A stretch of 64,000 bases of DNA from Flavobacterium sediminis (GCF_003148385.1 NZ_CP029463.1:2356001-2420000), one strand, 5' to 3'; numbered from the stretch's first letter, positions 34,694-44,184 are shown. Translations and numbers: made by a program. The notes: generated from the letters alone by a model not told the origin.

Positions 34694-36247
34694 TTATGCA
34701 TTCGCTTTCTTTTTCTTCTTTTTATAGAAGTATTCCCCTAGAAAATAAAGGGCTAACAAAATTAAGAAATATTTGAAATAAGATTGTGGTTGCCCCTCTC
34801 CGGAAACAGTAGTAAATAATCTGTCCCAACGGATTTTCCAGTTTTTGATTCCATTATTAATACCATCAATACTCATCCAGATGAAGATAGGTTTTCCTAC
34901 AATATGATCTTCCGGAACATATCCCCAATAACGGGAATCTTCAGAATTATGTCTATTGTCTCCCATCATCCAATAATAATTTTGTTTAAATGTATAGGAA
35001 TGGGTAGGAGTGCCGTTGATTTTGATCTCATTACCATTGGTTTCAAGAGTGTTGTGCTCATAATCAGTAATAATTCTTTTATAAAAAGGTAGCGTATAAC
35101 TATTGAGTTCAACGGTAACACCGGCTTTAGGAATATAAATAGGTCCCAGATTGTCTACATTCCAGTTTTGAGTGTGAGGGAAAATAGCTTTTTCAACAGC
35201 ATGTGAAACCATTTTTACGACACCTTTGATTCCGGGAACATTTTTAATTCTGTTAACGCTCTCGTCGGTTAGCGCAGAGAACATAACAGTATCCTGAGCC
35301 GTTTGATAAGCTGCATCGGTGATGTTTAATTCTTTTAAAATGTATTCAAAATTCGGGGGTGAATTTTTATCAAAAGCAACTTTATAAGAATATTGAGGTT
35401 TTGCTCTTTCAGGAAGTTGTAATTTGTTCCCGTCAATATAAACATAACCGTCTTTTAAACTCAACGTGTCGCCTGGTAAGCCAACACATCTTTTGACATA
35501 GTTCGATTTTTTATCAATCGGTTTATCAGCTCTTCTTCCGGAACGATCAAAAAATTTATAAACAGTATCTACCGGCCAGTTAAAAACAACAATATCATTG
35601 CGTTGTATTTTTTGAAAACCGGGCAATCTGAAATAAGGAAGTTGTGGCCACTTGATATAAGATTTAGTTTTCAGAATGGGTAAAGTATCGTGAACCATAG
35701 GAGCCGCAACTGTTGTCATAGGAGTTCTGGCGCCATAGTGAAATTTACTCACAAAAAGGAAATCTCCTACTAATAGTGATTTCTCTAAAGAGGAAGTAGG
35801 TATTGTATAAGGCTGAATGAAATAGGTGTGTACAAAAGTAGCTACAATGATAGCAAAAGCCAGTGAGCCAACGGTATCCATAGCTTTCGTAGGAGCTTTT
35901 AATTCACGGGCAGGGTGATAAGTAACATTTTGTGTATAATTGACAAAGGCAATGTAAAAGCCAAGTGTAAAAATACCTAACAGCATGTCCGGTGTTGTTT
36001 TCTTGCCGAAAGTTCGCAATGTTTCAATCCAAATAATGGGAAACATAAACAGATTAATGATCGGAATGAAAAGTAGCAACGTCCACCAAGTAGGGCGGTT
36101 GATGATTTTCATCAGAACAATGGCATTGTAAACAGGAACAAAGGCTTCCCAAGCTTTTCTTTGGGCTGCTGTGTATAGTTTCCAAGTTCCTAATCCGTGA
36201 ATCACTTGGACAATTAGTATGAATAAAATCCAACCTGATAATTCCAT
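34694..36247 (-). CDS. lepB: Signal peptidase I, long form
   Basis: Membrane peptidase removing signal peptides. At 517 residues it is longer than E. coli LepB. The first 110 residues hold several membrane helices of a type common in Bacteroidetes (including [20 protein letters not shown]), then a further helix at about 126-145. The catalytic Ser153 is in [13 protein letters not shown] and the general-base Lys252 in [12 protein letters not shown], both as in the family. The usual C-terminal boxes [21 protein letters not shown] and a final helix are present. An insertion of about 100 residues separates the Lys box from the GDNR box. It precedes the WbqC-like gene. Confidence 0.95.
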   Translation of the reverse strand: MELSGWILFILIVQVIHGLGTWKLYTAAQRKAWEAFVPVYNAIVLMKIINRPTWWTLLLFIPIINLFMFPIIWIETLRTFGKKTTPDMLLGIFTLGFYIAFVNYTQNVTYHPARELKAPTKAMDTVGSLAFAIIVATFVHTYFIQPYTIPTSSLEKSLLVGDFLFVSKFHYGARTPMTTVAAPMVHDTLPILKTKSYIKWPQLPYFRLPGFQKIQRNDIVVFNWPVDTVYKFFDRSGRRADKPIDKKSNYVKRCVGLPGDTLSLKDGYVYIDGNKLQLPERAKPQYSYKVAFDKNSPPNFEYILKELNITDAAYQTAQDTVMFSALTDESVNRIKNVPGIKGVVKMVSHAVEKAIFPHTQNWNVDNLGPIYIPKAGVTVELNSYTLPFYKRIITDYEHNTLETNGNEIKINGTPTHSYTFKQNYYWMMGDNRHNSEDSRYWGYVPEDHIVGKPIFIWMSIDGINNGIKNWKIRWDRLFTTVSGEGQPQSYFKYFLILLALYFLGEYFYKKKKKKANA

Positions 36248-36281
36248 ATTTATTTTATTTATGCGTTAATTCGTTTGTTTT

Positions 36282-36986
36282 TTACTTAAGTCCTAAAACA
36301 TCTTTCATTGTAAAGACTCCTTTTTTACCAACGAGCCACTCGGCAGCAATAACAGAACCTAAAGCAAAACCTTCACGGCTATAAGCTGTGTGTTTGATTT
36401 CAATCTGATCTACTTTGCTGTCATAAAAAATACTGTGTGTACCGGGAACATTTTCAATGCGTTTGGCATCAATGGGTATCTGATTTTCCTGAGCATCTTT
36501 TTCCAAAGTCCAACTTGTATAAGCAGAATTTTCAATAATTCCTTTTGCTAATGATATGGCTGTTCCGCTTGGGGCATCTAATTTTTGAGTATGGTGAATT
36601 TCTTCCATACTTACGTTATATTCTTTTAAGTTAGCCATCATTTTGGCTAAATAGTCATTCAGTTCAAAAAAGATATTTACCCCTAAGCTAAAGTTTGATC
36701 CGTATATAAAACTACCGTTCTTAGCTTTACATAGAGCGACCATTTCATTATATTTTTCCAGCCAGCCGGTGGTTCCGCTTACAACAGGTATGTTATGCTC
36801 TAAGCAAGCTGTAATGTTTTCTACAGCACTGGAAGGAACGCTGAAATCAATAGCAACATCAGCATTTGCAAGACCTTCAAATGTATCCTGACTTCTTTTC
36901 TTCAAAACAATTTCATGCCCGCGCTCTATGGCAATTCCTTCAATTACCTTACCCATTTTCCCGTATCCTAAAAGTGCTATTTTCAT
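36282..36986 (-). CDS. dapB: 4-hydroxy-tetrahydrodipicolinate reductase
   Basis: Reductase of the diaminopimelate/lysine route. The 234-residue protein has the Rossmann GYGKMGKVIEG, the family signature EIHHTQKLDAPSGTAISLA with its catalytic His and Lys, and SGTTGWLEKY. It is shorter than the E. coli enzyme (273 residues) but similar to other Bacteroidetes DapB. It is in the operon-like row parA-parB-DUF5683-dapB-lepB. Confidence 0.95.
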   Translation of the reverse strand: MKIALLGYGKMGKVIEGIAIERGHEIVLKKRSQDTFEGLANADVAIDFSVPSSAVENITACLEHNIPVVSGTTGWLEKYNEMVALCKAKNGSFIYGSNFSLGVNIFFELNDYLAKMMANLKEYNVSMEEIHHTQKLDAPSGTAISLAKGIIENSAYTSWTLEKDAQENQIPIDAKRIENVPGTHSIFYDSKVDQIEIKHTAYSREGFALGSVIAAEWLVGKKGVFTMKDVLGLK

Positions 36987-37031
36987 GATGTAGTTAGTAG
37001 TGTTTAACGTATTTTGTTACCTAATGAAATG

Positions 37032-37592
37032 TTAAAAGTTAAAAGTGAGTTTTACACCGGTGTTGAATTTATAATCAATTTGGTTTTGATGTATATCCGG
37101 AGCCAATGATAGATTGTCGTTGACATTAAATTGCATTAAGTGAGCGTCTACATTGGCATCAACAATGTTTAAAATGTAAATACCGGCTGTTATTAATGCT
37201 GATAAATCGCGATTTCGTTGGTGGAATTTCTGAGCTCTGATCAATCGATCATCATCTAAGCCTGCATAAATTGGGTGGTTAGGATCAGAAGTTCCGTCTA
37301 ACCTTCGCTTGTATTCGTCCCTGTATTCGTGATATTTATTGTTATTCCAAGTGTAAAAATAAATACCGGCAGCTAATCCTCCGTATACTAAAGGCAGTTT
37401 CCAGTATTTTTTATTATAGATTTGCCCCAATCCGGGAACGACAGCTGAATAGAAAGCCGCCTTAGAAGGAGACAACGGATTAATGGTTTCCTGAACAGTA
37501 TCTTTTGTTACTATGCTAACTTCTTCCTGAGCGTTACTATCGATACTCCAAAGAAAGATAAAAACGAATATTAATGTAAGCCTTAAATTCAC
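37032..37592 (-). CDS. DUF5683 domain protein, exported
   Basis: A 186-residue protein with a signal peptide (LRLTLIFVFIFLWSIDSNAQ) and a DUF5683 region containing SPSKAAFYSAVVPGLGQIYNKKYWKLP and at least one hydrophobic helix. It is found between parB and dapB in many flavobacteria; function unknown. A GTG at 37592 is the likely start. Its G is shared with the parB stop (TAGTG), so it is translationally coupled to parB. Confidence 0.8.
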   Translation of the reverse strand: MNLRLTLIFVFIFLWSIDSNAQEEVSIVTKDTVQETINPLSPSKAAFYSAVVPGLGQIYNKKYWKLPLVYGGLAAGIYFYTWNNNKYHEYRDEYKRRLDGTSDPNHPIYAGLDDDRLIRAQKFHQRNRDLSALITAGIYILNIVDANVDAHLMQFNVNDNLSLAPDIHQNQIDYKFNTGVKLTFNF

Positions 37593-38488
37593 TAACTATG
37601 GATGAGTTTCAAAATTCGATTAAAATCTTCTTCAGAATGAAAAGGGATCGTGATTTTTCCTTTTCCGTTTGTAGCAGCTTTAACATCTACTTTAGTGCCG
37701 AAGAAATCTGTAAAAACCTTTTTGTCGGTGTCTTTAACTTCAAAGCTACCTGAGTTTGCTTTAGCAGTTTTAGGTTTTAAGCTCTCGTGATATTTTTTTA
37801 CTAAAGCCTCAGTTTCACGAACAGACAGGTTTTGTGTAACTACTTTATGGTAAATATCACTTTGCACATCAGTATCATCAATATTGATTAAAGCTCTACC
37901 GTGACCCATGGAAATAAAACCGTCTCTCATTCCGGTTTGAATGATCGGGTCTAATTTTAACAGGCGAAGATAATTAGTAATCGTTGAACGTTTTTTACCT
38001 ACACGTTCACTCAATTCCTCCTGCGTAAGGCTGATCTCATCAATTAATCGTTGATAAGAGATCGCTATTTCAATAGGGTCTAAGTCATGACGTTGAATGT
38101 TTTCAACCAGTGCCATTACTAAAGATTCATTGTCATTAGCAAGGCGAATGTAAGCAGGTACAGTTGTTAATCCTGCTAATTTAGAAGCGCGTAATCTTCG
38201 TTCCCCAGAAATAAGTTGGTATTTATTGAAATCCAGTTTACGAACAGTAATAGGCTGAATTACTCCCAATTCTTTAATTGAAGTAGCTAATTCTTTTAAG
38301 GTTTCTTCATTAAAGTTACTTCTGGGTTGAAAAGGGTTTATTTCAATTGCATCTAATTCAAGCTCAATAATATTACCTACAACTTTATCTGCTCCGGCAT
38401 CTTCAGCAGATTTGATATCATTTGCCGGATCCTTTAATAAAGCTGACAATCCTCTTCCTAAAGCTTGCTTTTTTACTGCTTTCGCCAT
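37592..38488 (-). CDS. parB: Chromosome partitioning protein ParB
   Basis: ParB/Spo0J CTPase that binds parS and spreads on DNA. The 298-residue protein has the N-terminal RGLSALLKDP (ParA-interacting region), the CTP-binding NPFQPRSNFNEETL and SGERRLRASKLAGL, the helix-turn-helix region TQEELSERVGKKRSTITNYL, and a C-terminal dimerisation end (FHSEEDFNRILKLI). It follows parA by four bases. Confidence 0.95.
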   Translation of the reverse strand: MAKAVKKQALGRGLSALLKDPANDIKSAEDAGADKVVGNIIELELDAIEINPFQPRSNFNEETLKELATSIKELGVIQPITVRKLDFNKYQLISGERRLRASKLAGLTTVPAYIRLANDNESLVMALVENIQRHDLDPIEIAISYQRLIDEISLTQEELSERVGKKRSTITNYLRLLKLDPIIQTGMRDGFISMGHGRALINIDDTDVQSDIYHKVVTQNLSVRETEALVKKYHESLKPKTAKANSGSFEVKDTDKKVFTDFFGTKVDVKAATNGKGKITIPFHSEEDFNRILKLIHS

Positions 38489-38492
38489 TCTC

Positions 38493-39257
38493 TTATTTGT
38501 TTTTCTTGATAATTTCTTCTGCTAAGTTAATATAATTGCTGGCACCTTTACTAGTTGCGTCATAATTGATGATACTTTCTCCGTAACTCGGTGCTTCGCT
38601 CAATTTAATGTTTCGTTGAATGATCGTGTCAAATACCATATTGTTAAAGTGTTTCTGTACTTCTTCAACAACTTGATTAGAAAGCCTTAATCTGGAATCA
38701 TACATTGTTAGTAGTAAACCTTCGATATCTAATTCAGGATTGTGTATCTTTTGTACGCTTTTAATCGTGTTTAGTAATTTACCCAGCCCCTCAAGAGCAA
38801 AGTACTCGCACTGAATAGGGATCACAACACTATCAGCAGCGGTTAGAGCATTAAGGGTTAAAAGTCCGAGTGACGGAGCACAATCAATAATAATATAATC
38901 GTATTTGTCTTTTACACTTTCCAATGCTGTCTTAAGCATGTACTCACGATTTTCTTTATCTACTAATTCGATCTCAATAGCAACCAGATCAATATGAGCC
39001 GGAATGACAGAGACATTCGGAGAAGTACAGCCTATCGTAGCTTCATCAGGGGTGTTGCTGTGTTCTAAGATCTGATATGTGCCTATTTCTATATTTTCAA
39101 CATCAATACCTAAGCCGGAACTAGCATTAGCCTGCGGATCAGCATCAATTAATAACACCTTTTTTTCTAACACGCCTAAGGCAGCTGCAAGGTTAACAGA
39201 AGTAGTTGTTTTGCCAACTCCTCCTTTTTGATTGGCAATTGCTATGATTTTACCCAT
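38493..39257 (-). CDS. parA: Chromosome partitioning ATPase ParA
   Basis: Deviant Walker ATPase, 254 residues, driving origin segregation with ParB. It has KGGVGKTTTSVNLAAAL with the two signature lysines, DADPQANASSGLG, and IIDCAPSLGLLTLNAL. It is the Soj-type chromosomal form without an extra N-terminal DNA-binding domain. It is first in the minus-strand row parA-parB-DUF5683-dapB-lepB. No parS palindrome was recognised by eye in the neighbourhood. Confidence 0.95.
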   Translation of the reverse strand: MGKIIAIANQKGGVGKTTTSVNLAAALGVLEKKVLLIDADPQANASSGLGIDVENIEIGTYQILEHSNTPDEATIGCTSPNVSVIPAHIDLVAIEIELVDKENREYMLKTALESVKDKYDYIIIDCAPSLGLLTLNALTAADSVVIPIQCEYFALEGLGKLLNTIKSVQKIHNPELDIEGLLLTMYDSRLRLSNQVVEEVQKHFNNMVFDTIIQRNIKLSEAPSYGESIINYDATSKGASNYINLAEEIIKKNK

Positions 39258-39392
39258 TTGATGATTAAAATTTTTGAGTGGTAAAAATACAATTATTTAT
39301 TGTTTTTTCAACTCAAATTTGTTAACAATAGAACTTTTGTTACAAGTTATGAAAATCCTTTAATGGGTGTATGGGTCTTAAGATTTTTTTAT

Positions 39393-39422
39393 AAAAAAAG
39401 AGAAACAAAATGTTTCTCTTTA
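39393..39422 (-). terminator. Hairpin terminator at the end of the FGE-sulfatase-fold gene
   Basis: AAAGAGAAACA pairs with TGTTTCTCTTT; on the minus strand the T-run opposite the A-run at 39393-39399 follows. It overlaps the stop codon of the minus-strand gene, a compact arrangement. Confidence 0.8.
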
Positions 39423-40235
39423 ATTGATGGTTCTTGCTAATCTGAAGCCGTAAAATTCAGAGGATAGAAAAGGTTTGTCTTTTAAACGATTGGCACATCT
39501 TAAAGAATACAATCGACTGTCCCAGCTTCCGCCTCTCAGGCATCTTTCAGTACCTCGTTCCGGACCTATAGGGTTATTGCCGCTTTCAGTTAAGTAGAAA
39601 TCTTTGTTATACCAATCCCAACACCATTCCCAAACATTTCCGCTCATGTCGTAAATGCCTAGTTCATTAGCTAATTTAGTGCCTACTTGGTGAATTTTAT
39701 TATTGCTGTTGTTTTTGTACCACGATACAATATCAGCTTTGTTGCTTCCTGAATATTTAAAATTTTTAGTTTCGTTTCCGCCTTTAGCAGCAAATTCCCA
39801 TTCTGCTTCAGTAGGTAAGCGGTATCCGTTTGATGAAAAATCACAAACGTATTGGTTGTTAACTCTTTTATAGGCAGGTTTGAATCCGTTCTTTTTGCTT
39901 AACCAGTTGCAATAGTTGATTGCGTCAATCCATGAGATTTCTCGTATAGGAGCGTTTTTAGATAGGTAATCGATTTTAGGGAATTTTAATTTGTTGTCTC
40001 TAACATATAAGCTCCATTCGTAGATAGTTACTTCGTATTTTCCGATTTCAAAATCTTTAACCGTAACTTCATGAGCTAATTGTTCGTCTGTTTCAATGTA
40101 TGGGTTTTCTTTAGTTCCCATCATAAAGGTTCCTCCTTTTACAGTAACCATTTCCGGTTTGTATTGTGCTTGTAGAGTGTTAAGGAAGGAAAATAAGATG
40201 ATAAGTAATAGAGCAAATTTGTAATTTTTATTCAT
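39420..40235 (-). CDS. Secreted formylglycine-generating-enzyme-like (SUMF1) protein
   Basis: A 271-residue protein with a signal peptide (residues 1-23, FALLLIILFSFLNTLQAQ) and an FGE-sulfatase domain: VKGGTFMMGTKEN, FEIGKYEVT, NGYRLPTEAEWEFAAKGG, DMSGNVWEWCWDWY, ERCLRGGSWDS and a final FYGFRLART. This fold is used by sulfatase-activating enzymes but also by many non-catalytic proteins, including gliding and secretion components in flavobacteria. The active-site cysteine pair of true FGE is not evident (CLRGGSW and LRCANR are present), so catalysis is uncertain. It is monocistronic. Confidence 0.85.
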   Translation of the reverse strand: MNKNYKFALLLIILFSFLNTLQAQYKPEMVTVKGGTFMMGTKENPYIETDEQLAHEVTVKDFEIGKYEVTIYEWSLYVRDNKLKFPKIDYLSKNAPIREISWIDAINYCNWLSKKNGFKPAYKRVNNQYVCDFSSNGYRLPTEAEWEFAAKGGNETKNFKYSGSNKADIVSWYKNNSNNKIHQVGTKLANELGIYDMSGNVWEWCWDWYNKDFYLTESGNNPIGPERGTERCLRGGSWDSRLYSLRCANRLKDKPFLSSEFYGFRLARTIN

Positions 40236-40324
40236 TCTTAGGTTAGTTTAAGGGTTATTTACGGCGACGAAATTATAAGAAGTTTTAAAAAGATAATATG
40301 ATATTTGTTAGGTTTTTAAAAAAT

Positions 40325-40349
40325 AAAAGCGTCTCAAATAGACGCTTTT
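40325..40349 (-). terminator. Intrinsic terminator after the PAS gene
   Basis: AAAAGCGTCT (40325-40334) pairs with AGACGCTTTT (40340-40349) around a five-base loop, 20 bases beyond the stop of the minus-strand PAS gene. Confidence 0.85.
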
Positions 40350-40370
40350 AGGGTGTGTTTTTATAAAAAA

Positions 40371-40973
40371 TTATCTACCGAAAAGTTTTCCGAAAAATCC
40401 TTTTTCTTCTTTTTCTTCAACGATTGGCTGAGGATTGTTTGTTTTTTCATAATCAGCAAGTAATTTAAGAACGTATTCGTCATAAGACTTACCTTCTTCT
40501 TCTAAGAACCCTGTTAAATATTTTTCACAAGATTCAACACCACTTGCTTCTTCGATTTGAAGTAACTTTTTGTAAAGCGGTTCAATACTTTTGCTAACTA
40601 CATCGTCCGGAACAGCTGTTCTTCTACCGATATAATTTATGATTTCTCCGTTTTGATCTTCTACAACTTCATAATCTGTGATTACCCAGTAATACCTTCC
40701 TGATTTAGCTAAATTCTTTACAATAGCATGGAAGTTATTTCCTTTTTTCAAATTATCCCATAAAACTTTAAAGATAACTTTAGGCATGTCAGGATGTCTG
40801 ATGATATTGTGAGGCTTACCTACTAGTTCGTAATCTTCATAACCCGAAACGTCTACGAATGCATCATTTGCATATTCGATAGTTCCGAATTTATCAGTTT
40901 TACTCATTAAAATCTTTGATTTGTCCCATACTACTTCCTTATCAATAGGTGTAGGTCTTTGAATTTCTTCCAT
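40371..40973 (-). CDS. PAS domain protein, Aer-like
   Basis: A 200-residue cytoplasmic protein. Residues of about 20-125 form a PAS domain of the Aer type (TDKFGTIEYANDAFVDVSGY, ELVGKPHNIIRHPDMPK, KSGRYYWVITDYEVVED), a form that often binds FAD or haem. A helical segment and an acidic linker follow, ending in GFFGKLFGR, a short amphipathic tail that could touch membrane or partner. No kinase, cyclase or methyl-accepting domain is attached, so this is a stand-alone sensor needing a partner. Similar PAS-only proteins occur in flavobacteria. Confidence 0.85.
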   Translation of the reverse strand: MEEIQRPTPIDKEVVWDKSKILMSKTDKFGTIEYANDAFVDVSGYEDYELVGKPHNIIRHPDMPKVIFKVLWDNLKKGNNFHAIVKNLAKSGRYYWVITDYEVVEDQNGEIINYIGRRTAVPDDVVSKSIEPLYKKLLQIEEASGVESCEKYLTGFLEEEGKSYDEYVLKLLADYEKTNNPQPIVEEKEEKGFFGKLFGR

Positions 40974-41022
40974 CTTCGAGATTTGGTTAAATAATAATTT
41001 TCGTTTAGTTGTTATTTGTTTA

Positions 41023-41030
41023 CAAAAATA
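41023..41030 (-). promoter_or_regulatory. Candidate -7 element for the PAS gene
   Basis: On the minus strand it reads TATTTTTG, matching TAnnTTTG, 50 bases before the ATG. The -33 element is not clear, so this is tentative. Confidence 0.4.
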
Positions 41031-41175
41031 ATGATATTTGTCATATTTTTTTATGGAAAAATCATTTTTTTTTGCATTAAGCCTTGCTTTGTTTTTTTTA
41101 ACGTAAAAAATATTGAATTTTTAATTTGCCTTTTAACTTTTTGTTAAATACGTTATTTTTAAGTGCTTTTAATAG

Positions 41176-41736
41176 ATGAAAATCATTTTGTTGACTCCAA
41201 TGGATATAGAGAAGCAAAAAGTCCAACAGGCTTTTGCTCAATTTTCTACTTTAAAAAACGACTACAACGTTGTAATTTCCGGAATTGGTCGGGAAAATAC
41301 AGCTAAAGCTTTGATGAATTTACCGGAACATGATCTTTGTGTTTTATTAGGTTTCGGAGCAGTTATCGGTCAGGAAAATGTATTGCCGAAGCAGCTGAGA
41401 TTAGGAAAACCAGTTGAGATTACGGCTTGTTCGTTGTACGGTTATCAAGGAGAACTTTTTGAGAACGGGAGATTAATCGTTGAAAGTGCCAGAACTAATT
41501 TACCTTGTCTTACTTCTCTGACTTCCGATAAGTTTGTAAAGACGACTCATCTTACAACCGGAACAATTGTCAATATGGAAGATTATACGTTTATGTTTTT
41601 AAAGAAACCACAGGATTTTATCATTCGTATTGTTTCCGATTTTTTACCGCATGCTACTGAAATTGATTTTTTTAAAGAAGTAGAACAGATCAGTTTTTAT
41701 GAAGCTATAAAAGCCATTGAAGAAGTTGATTTTTAG
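41176..41736 (+). CDS. Nucleoside phosphorylase/MTA-SAH-nucleosidase-like protein, short
   Basis: A 186-residue protein. It has features of the purine-nucleoside phosphorylase fold: MKIILLTPMDIEKQKVQQAF at the start, VVISGIGRENTAKAL, VLLGFGAVIG, and VNMEDYTFM, where the Met-Glu pair resembles the ribose-binding ME motif of MTA/SAH nucleosidases. It is shorter than those enzymes (about 230 residues), and the catalytic Asp near the C-terminus is not clearly placed (TEIDFF). It may be an active trimmed enzyme or a divergent paralogue. It stands alone, upstream of the rtcB leader. Confidence 0.65.
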   Translation: MKIILLTPMDIEKQKVQQAFAQFSTLKNDYNVVISGIGRENTAKALMNLPEHDLCVLLGFGAVIGQENVLPKQLRLGKPVEITACSLYGYQGELFENGRLIVESARTNLPCLTSLTSDKFVKTTHLTTGTIVNMEDYTFMFLKKPQDFIIRIVSDFLPHATEIDFFKEVEQISFYEAIKAIEEVDF

Positions 41737-41765
41737 GTACCAGTTTTTAATTGAGGTAAAAAATA

Positions 41766-41798
41766 TTTGGAAAATTGAAAAATAAATACAAATCTTTG
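41766..41798 (+). promoter_or_regulatory. Candidate promoter of the rtcB-prfH leader
   Basis: TTTG (41766-41769) and AATCTTTG (41791-41798; consensus TAnnTTTG, one mismatch) are 21 bases apart, the same spacing as the strong promoter at 27689. Transcription from here would cover a 27-codon ORF and a terminator before rtcB. Confidence 0.5.
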
Positions 41799-41836
41799 CA
41801 CAGAAAATAAGTATTAATCTATAAAAACGAAGAAAA

Positions 41837-41920
41837 ATGTTTGTACTACAATTAACATCTTTAAGTTACGGATCAGTTGGAACTGATGTGACTTTTCTTC
41901 GTGGCCTTTCTGATATTTAG
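41837..41920 (+). CDS. Putative 27-residue leader peptide upstream of rtcB
   Basis: An ATG-started ORF with product MFVLQLTSLSYGSVGTDVTF followed by LRGLSDI. It sits between a candidate promoter (41766-41798) and an intrinsic terminator (41942-41975), all ahead of rtcB, the layout of a transcription-attenuation leader. CGAAGAAAA just before and over its start (41828-41836) is complementary to TTTTCTTCG (41893-41901) near its end, so the RNA can fold the start region away. Whether it is translated is unknown; the evidence is position and start context only. Confidence 0.35.
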   Translation: MFVLQLTSLSYGSVGTDVTFLRGLSDI

Positions 41921-41941
41921 ACTAAAAGAACTCAAAATATG

Positions 41942-41975
41942 AAAAAGCCCGAAGACAATTAGTTTCGGGCTTTTT
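41942..41975 (+). terminator. Intrinsic terminator between the leader ORF and rtcB
   Basis: AAAAAGCCCGAA (41942-41953) pairs with TTCGGGCTTTTT (41964-41975) around a ten-base loop and ends in T. It is strong and lies upstream of rtcB, more than 200 bases after the previous full gene, so it ends a short leader transcript, not a protein operon. Confidence 0.88.
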
Positions 41976-42088
41976 TGTATTCTAGACTCTCCAAAATTTC
42001 CCCGGAACATTTTATCAAAATCCTGTCAGGACAAATTTGCTATGGCATGTTTTGTCACGAAAGGAATGAATCAATTCAATTTTTTATC

Positions 42089-43480
42089 ATGGGAAATAAA
42101 TTATCAGGAAGAGACCTAATCAAATTGGGTTTTCCTAAAAATAATACAATCAATATAGCTTTAGGGCAAATTAACAGATATCGCAAAAAAGAAAAAAAGG
42201 AAAGTATTTTATCCGAAGCTAAAGAAGTGCTTTTATATCCTGAAAAGTTCAAAAACCACGGAACTTGGGGCAAATTAGCTGAAGGTTTGGTTAATCCGGT
42301 TCAGGTCAAATTACAACAATTGCGAAACAGTAGAGTGCCATTCTCTATTTTCGGAGAAAATGAAATAGAAGAGCAAGCTAAGTTTCAGTTGTACGATGCT
42401 CTTAAACTTCCGATTGCCGTTCAGGGAGCTTTAATGCCTGACGCACATTCCGGTTACGGATTGCCGATCGGTGGTGTTTTGGCAACCGATAATGCTGTCA
42501 TTCCGTATGGAGTAGGAGTGGATATCGGCTGTCGAATGAGCTTGTCGGTTTTTGACTTGCCGGCTTCTTTTATAAAAGGAAAAGAAGAACAGTTAAAAGC
42601 AATTTTATCCGATCACACCAAATTCGGTATGTCAGAAACACATAAGGTTAAAGCCGATCATGAAGTGTTTTATCGCGAAGAGTTCAAGAACATTCCGGTT
42701 GTAAAACAATTATTGGATAAAGCCTATAAACAGTTGGGAACTTCCGGTGGAGGAAATCACTTTGTGGAGTTTGGTGTAGTCAATTTACAGGAAACTTTAC
42801 CGGAGTGGAAGTTAGAAGCAGGGGAATATCTGGCGGTTTTGTCACACAGTGGTTCTAGAGGTTTCGGAGCTAATATTGCGAAGCATTACACCTATTTGGC
42901 TACAAAGCAATGTCCGTTACCTAAGAATGTACAACATTTAGCGTGGCTCGATCTGAATACACATGATGGGCAGGAGTATTGGATGGCAATGAATTTAGCC
43001 GGTGATTATGCCAAAGCTTGTCACGAAGACATTCACCGCCGAATAGCCAAAGCACTGGGAAAACGTATTGCTTTAACCATAGAAAACCATCACAATTTTG
43101 CTTGGAAAGAGCAAGTAAACGGCAAAGAATGTATTGTGCATCGCAAGGGAGCGACTCCGGCAGCACAAGGCGAACTCGGTATTATTCCGGGTTCTATGAC
43201 AGCACCGGGATTTATTGTGATGGGAAAAGGAAATCCGGAAGCTTTGAATTCGGCTTCGCATGGTGCCGGACGATTACTTTCCAGAGGAAAATGTAAAGTA
43301 ACATTTACGCAAGGCCAAATTAAAAAGGAACTGAAAGAACACAACGTTTCCTTAATTGGCGGTAGTGTTGATGAAGCGCCAATGGCGTATAAAAATATCC
43401 ATACCGTAATGGAACTGCAAAAGGAGTTAGTAAGCGTTTTGGGAACATTTACGCCCAAAATTGTACGAATGGATAAATAA
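42089..43480 (+). CDS. rtcB: RNA ligase RtcB, PrfH-associated type
   Basis: GTP- and Mn-dependent ligase joining RNA 2',3'-cyclic phosphate (or 3'-phosphate) and 5'-OH ends. From the ATG at 42089 the product has 463 residues. An N-terminal module of about 80 residues (MGNKLSGRDLIKLGFPKNNT) is specific to this subfamily. Core motifs follow: ALMPDAHSGYG (Asp118, His120), GVDIGCRMS (Cys148, Mn ligand), GTSGGGNHFVEFG, ENHHNFAWKE, GELGIIPGSM, and SHGAGR with the guanylylated His. The stop codon shares a base with the prfH start, so the pair is translationally coupled. The pairing points to repair of nuclease-cut rRNA or tRNA. Confidence 0.92.
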   Translation: MGNKLSGRDLIKLGFPKNNTINIALGQINRYRKKEKKESILSEAKEVLLYPEKFKNHGTWGKLAEGLVNPVQVKLQQLRNSRVPFSIFGENEIEEQAKFQLYDALKLPIAVQGALMPDAHSGYGLPIGGVLATDNAVIPYGVGVDIGCRMSLSVFDLPASFIKGKEEQLKAILSDHTKFGMSETHKVKADHEVFYREEFKNIPVVKQLLDKAYKQLGTSGGGNHFVEFGVVNLQETLPEWKLEAGEYLAVLSHSGSRGFGANIAKHYTYLATKQCPLPKNVQHLAWLDLNTHDGQEYWMAMNLAGDYAKACHEDIHRRIAKALGKRIALTIENHHNFAWKEQVNGKECIVHRKGATPAAQGELGIIPGSMTAPGFIVMGKGNPEALNSASHGAGRLLSRGKCKVTFTQGQIKKELKEHNVSLIGGSVDEAPMAYKNIHTVMELQKELVSVLGTFTPKIVRMDK

Positions 43481-44184
43481 TGAAAAGTAAAATGGACAAG
43501 ATTATACAAATTACATCGGGCAGAGGTCCGGCAGAGTGCGACTGGGTAGTGGCACAAGTATTAAAAAAAGTGCTCGAAGAAGCACCAGTTTATAAAATTT
43601 CTGCAACGGTACTGCATCGCGAAGCAGGACAAGAAAATGGAACAGTAGTTTCGGCTATTGTTGCCTTGCAAGGTAAAGAGGTAGCAACTTTTACGGCTTC
43701 TTGGTTGGGAACCATTCAATGGATTGGCAAAAGTACCTTTCGGAAGTTCCACAAACGCAAGAATTGGTTTATCGGGATTTTTGAAATTGAACCGCAAAAA
43801 GCATTTCGGTTTTCAGAAAAAGAGATTCAATACCAAGTTATGCGAAGTTCGGGTGCAGGCGGTCAACATGTTAATAAAGTGAGTTCGGCTGTAAGAGCGA
43901 TCCATATTCCGACAGGAATTTCGACTGTTAGTATGGATTCACGTTCGCAGCATCAAAACAAAAAAGTAGCAACCGAGCGTTTGATACAAAAATTACAGGA
44001 AGCCGAAAAAGAGCAGTACCAGAATCAGTTTCAACAAGTCTGGATGAATCAAATGCAAATTGAGCGAGGAAATCCCATCCGAACCTTTGAAGGAACTGAT
44101 TTTAAGAAAGAGAAAAAAGAAAATAAAAACAAAAAAGAACGCCAAAACGGCAAAAAACAGATCAGAGATGCAATCAATAGATAA
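43480..44184 (+). CDS. prfH: Peptide chain release factor H
   Basis: A class-I release-factor homologue of 234 residues without a normal codon-recognition domain. The GGQ motif is at about residues 127-129 in SSGAGGQHVNKVSSAVRA, with SMDSRSQHQNKKVA and a basic C-terminal tail (KKEKKENKNKKERQN) downstream. In characterised systems PrfH works with RtcB: it releases peptide from ribosomes whose 16S rRNA is cut in the decoding centre, and the ligase then seals the rRNA. Here it follows rtcB with a one-base overlap and overlaps the TPR gene downstream. Confidence 0.9.
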   Translation: MKSKMDKIIQITSGRGPAECDWVVAQVLKKVLEEAPVYKISATVLHREAGQENGTVVSAIVALQGKEVATFTASWLGTIQWIGKSTFRKFHKRKNWFIGIFEIEPQKAFRFSEKEIQYQVMRSSGAGGQHVNKVSSAVRAIHIPTGISTVSMDSRSQHQNKKVATERLIQKLQEAEKEQYQNQFQQVWMNQMQIERGNPIRTFEGTDFKKEKKENKNKKERQNGKKQIRDAINR

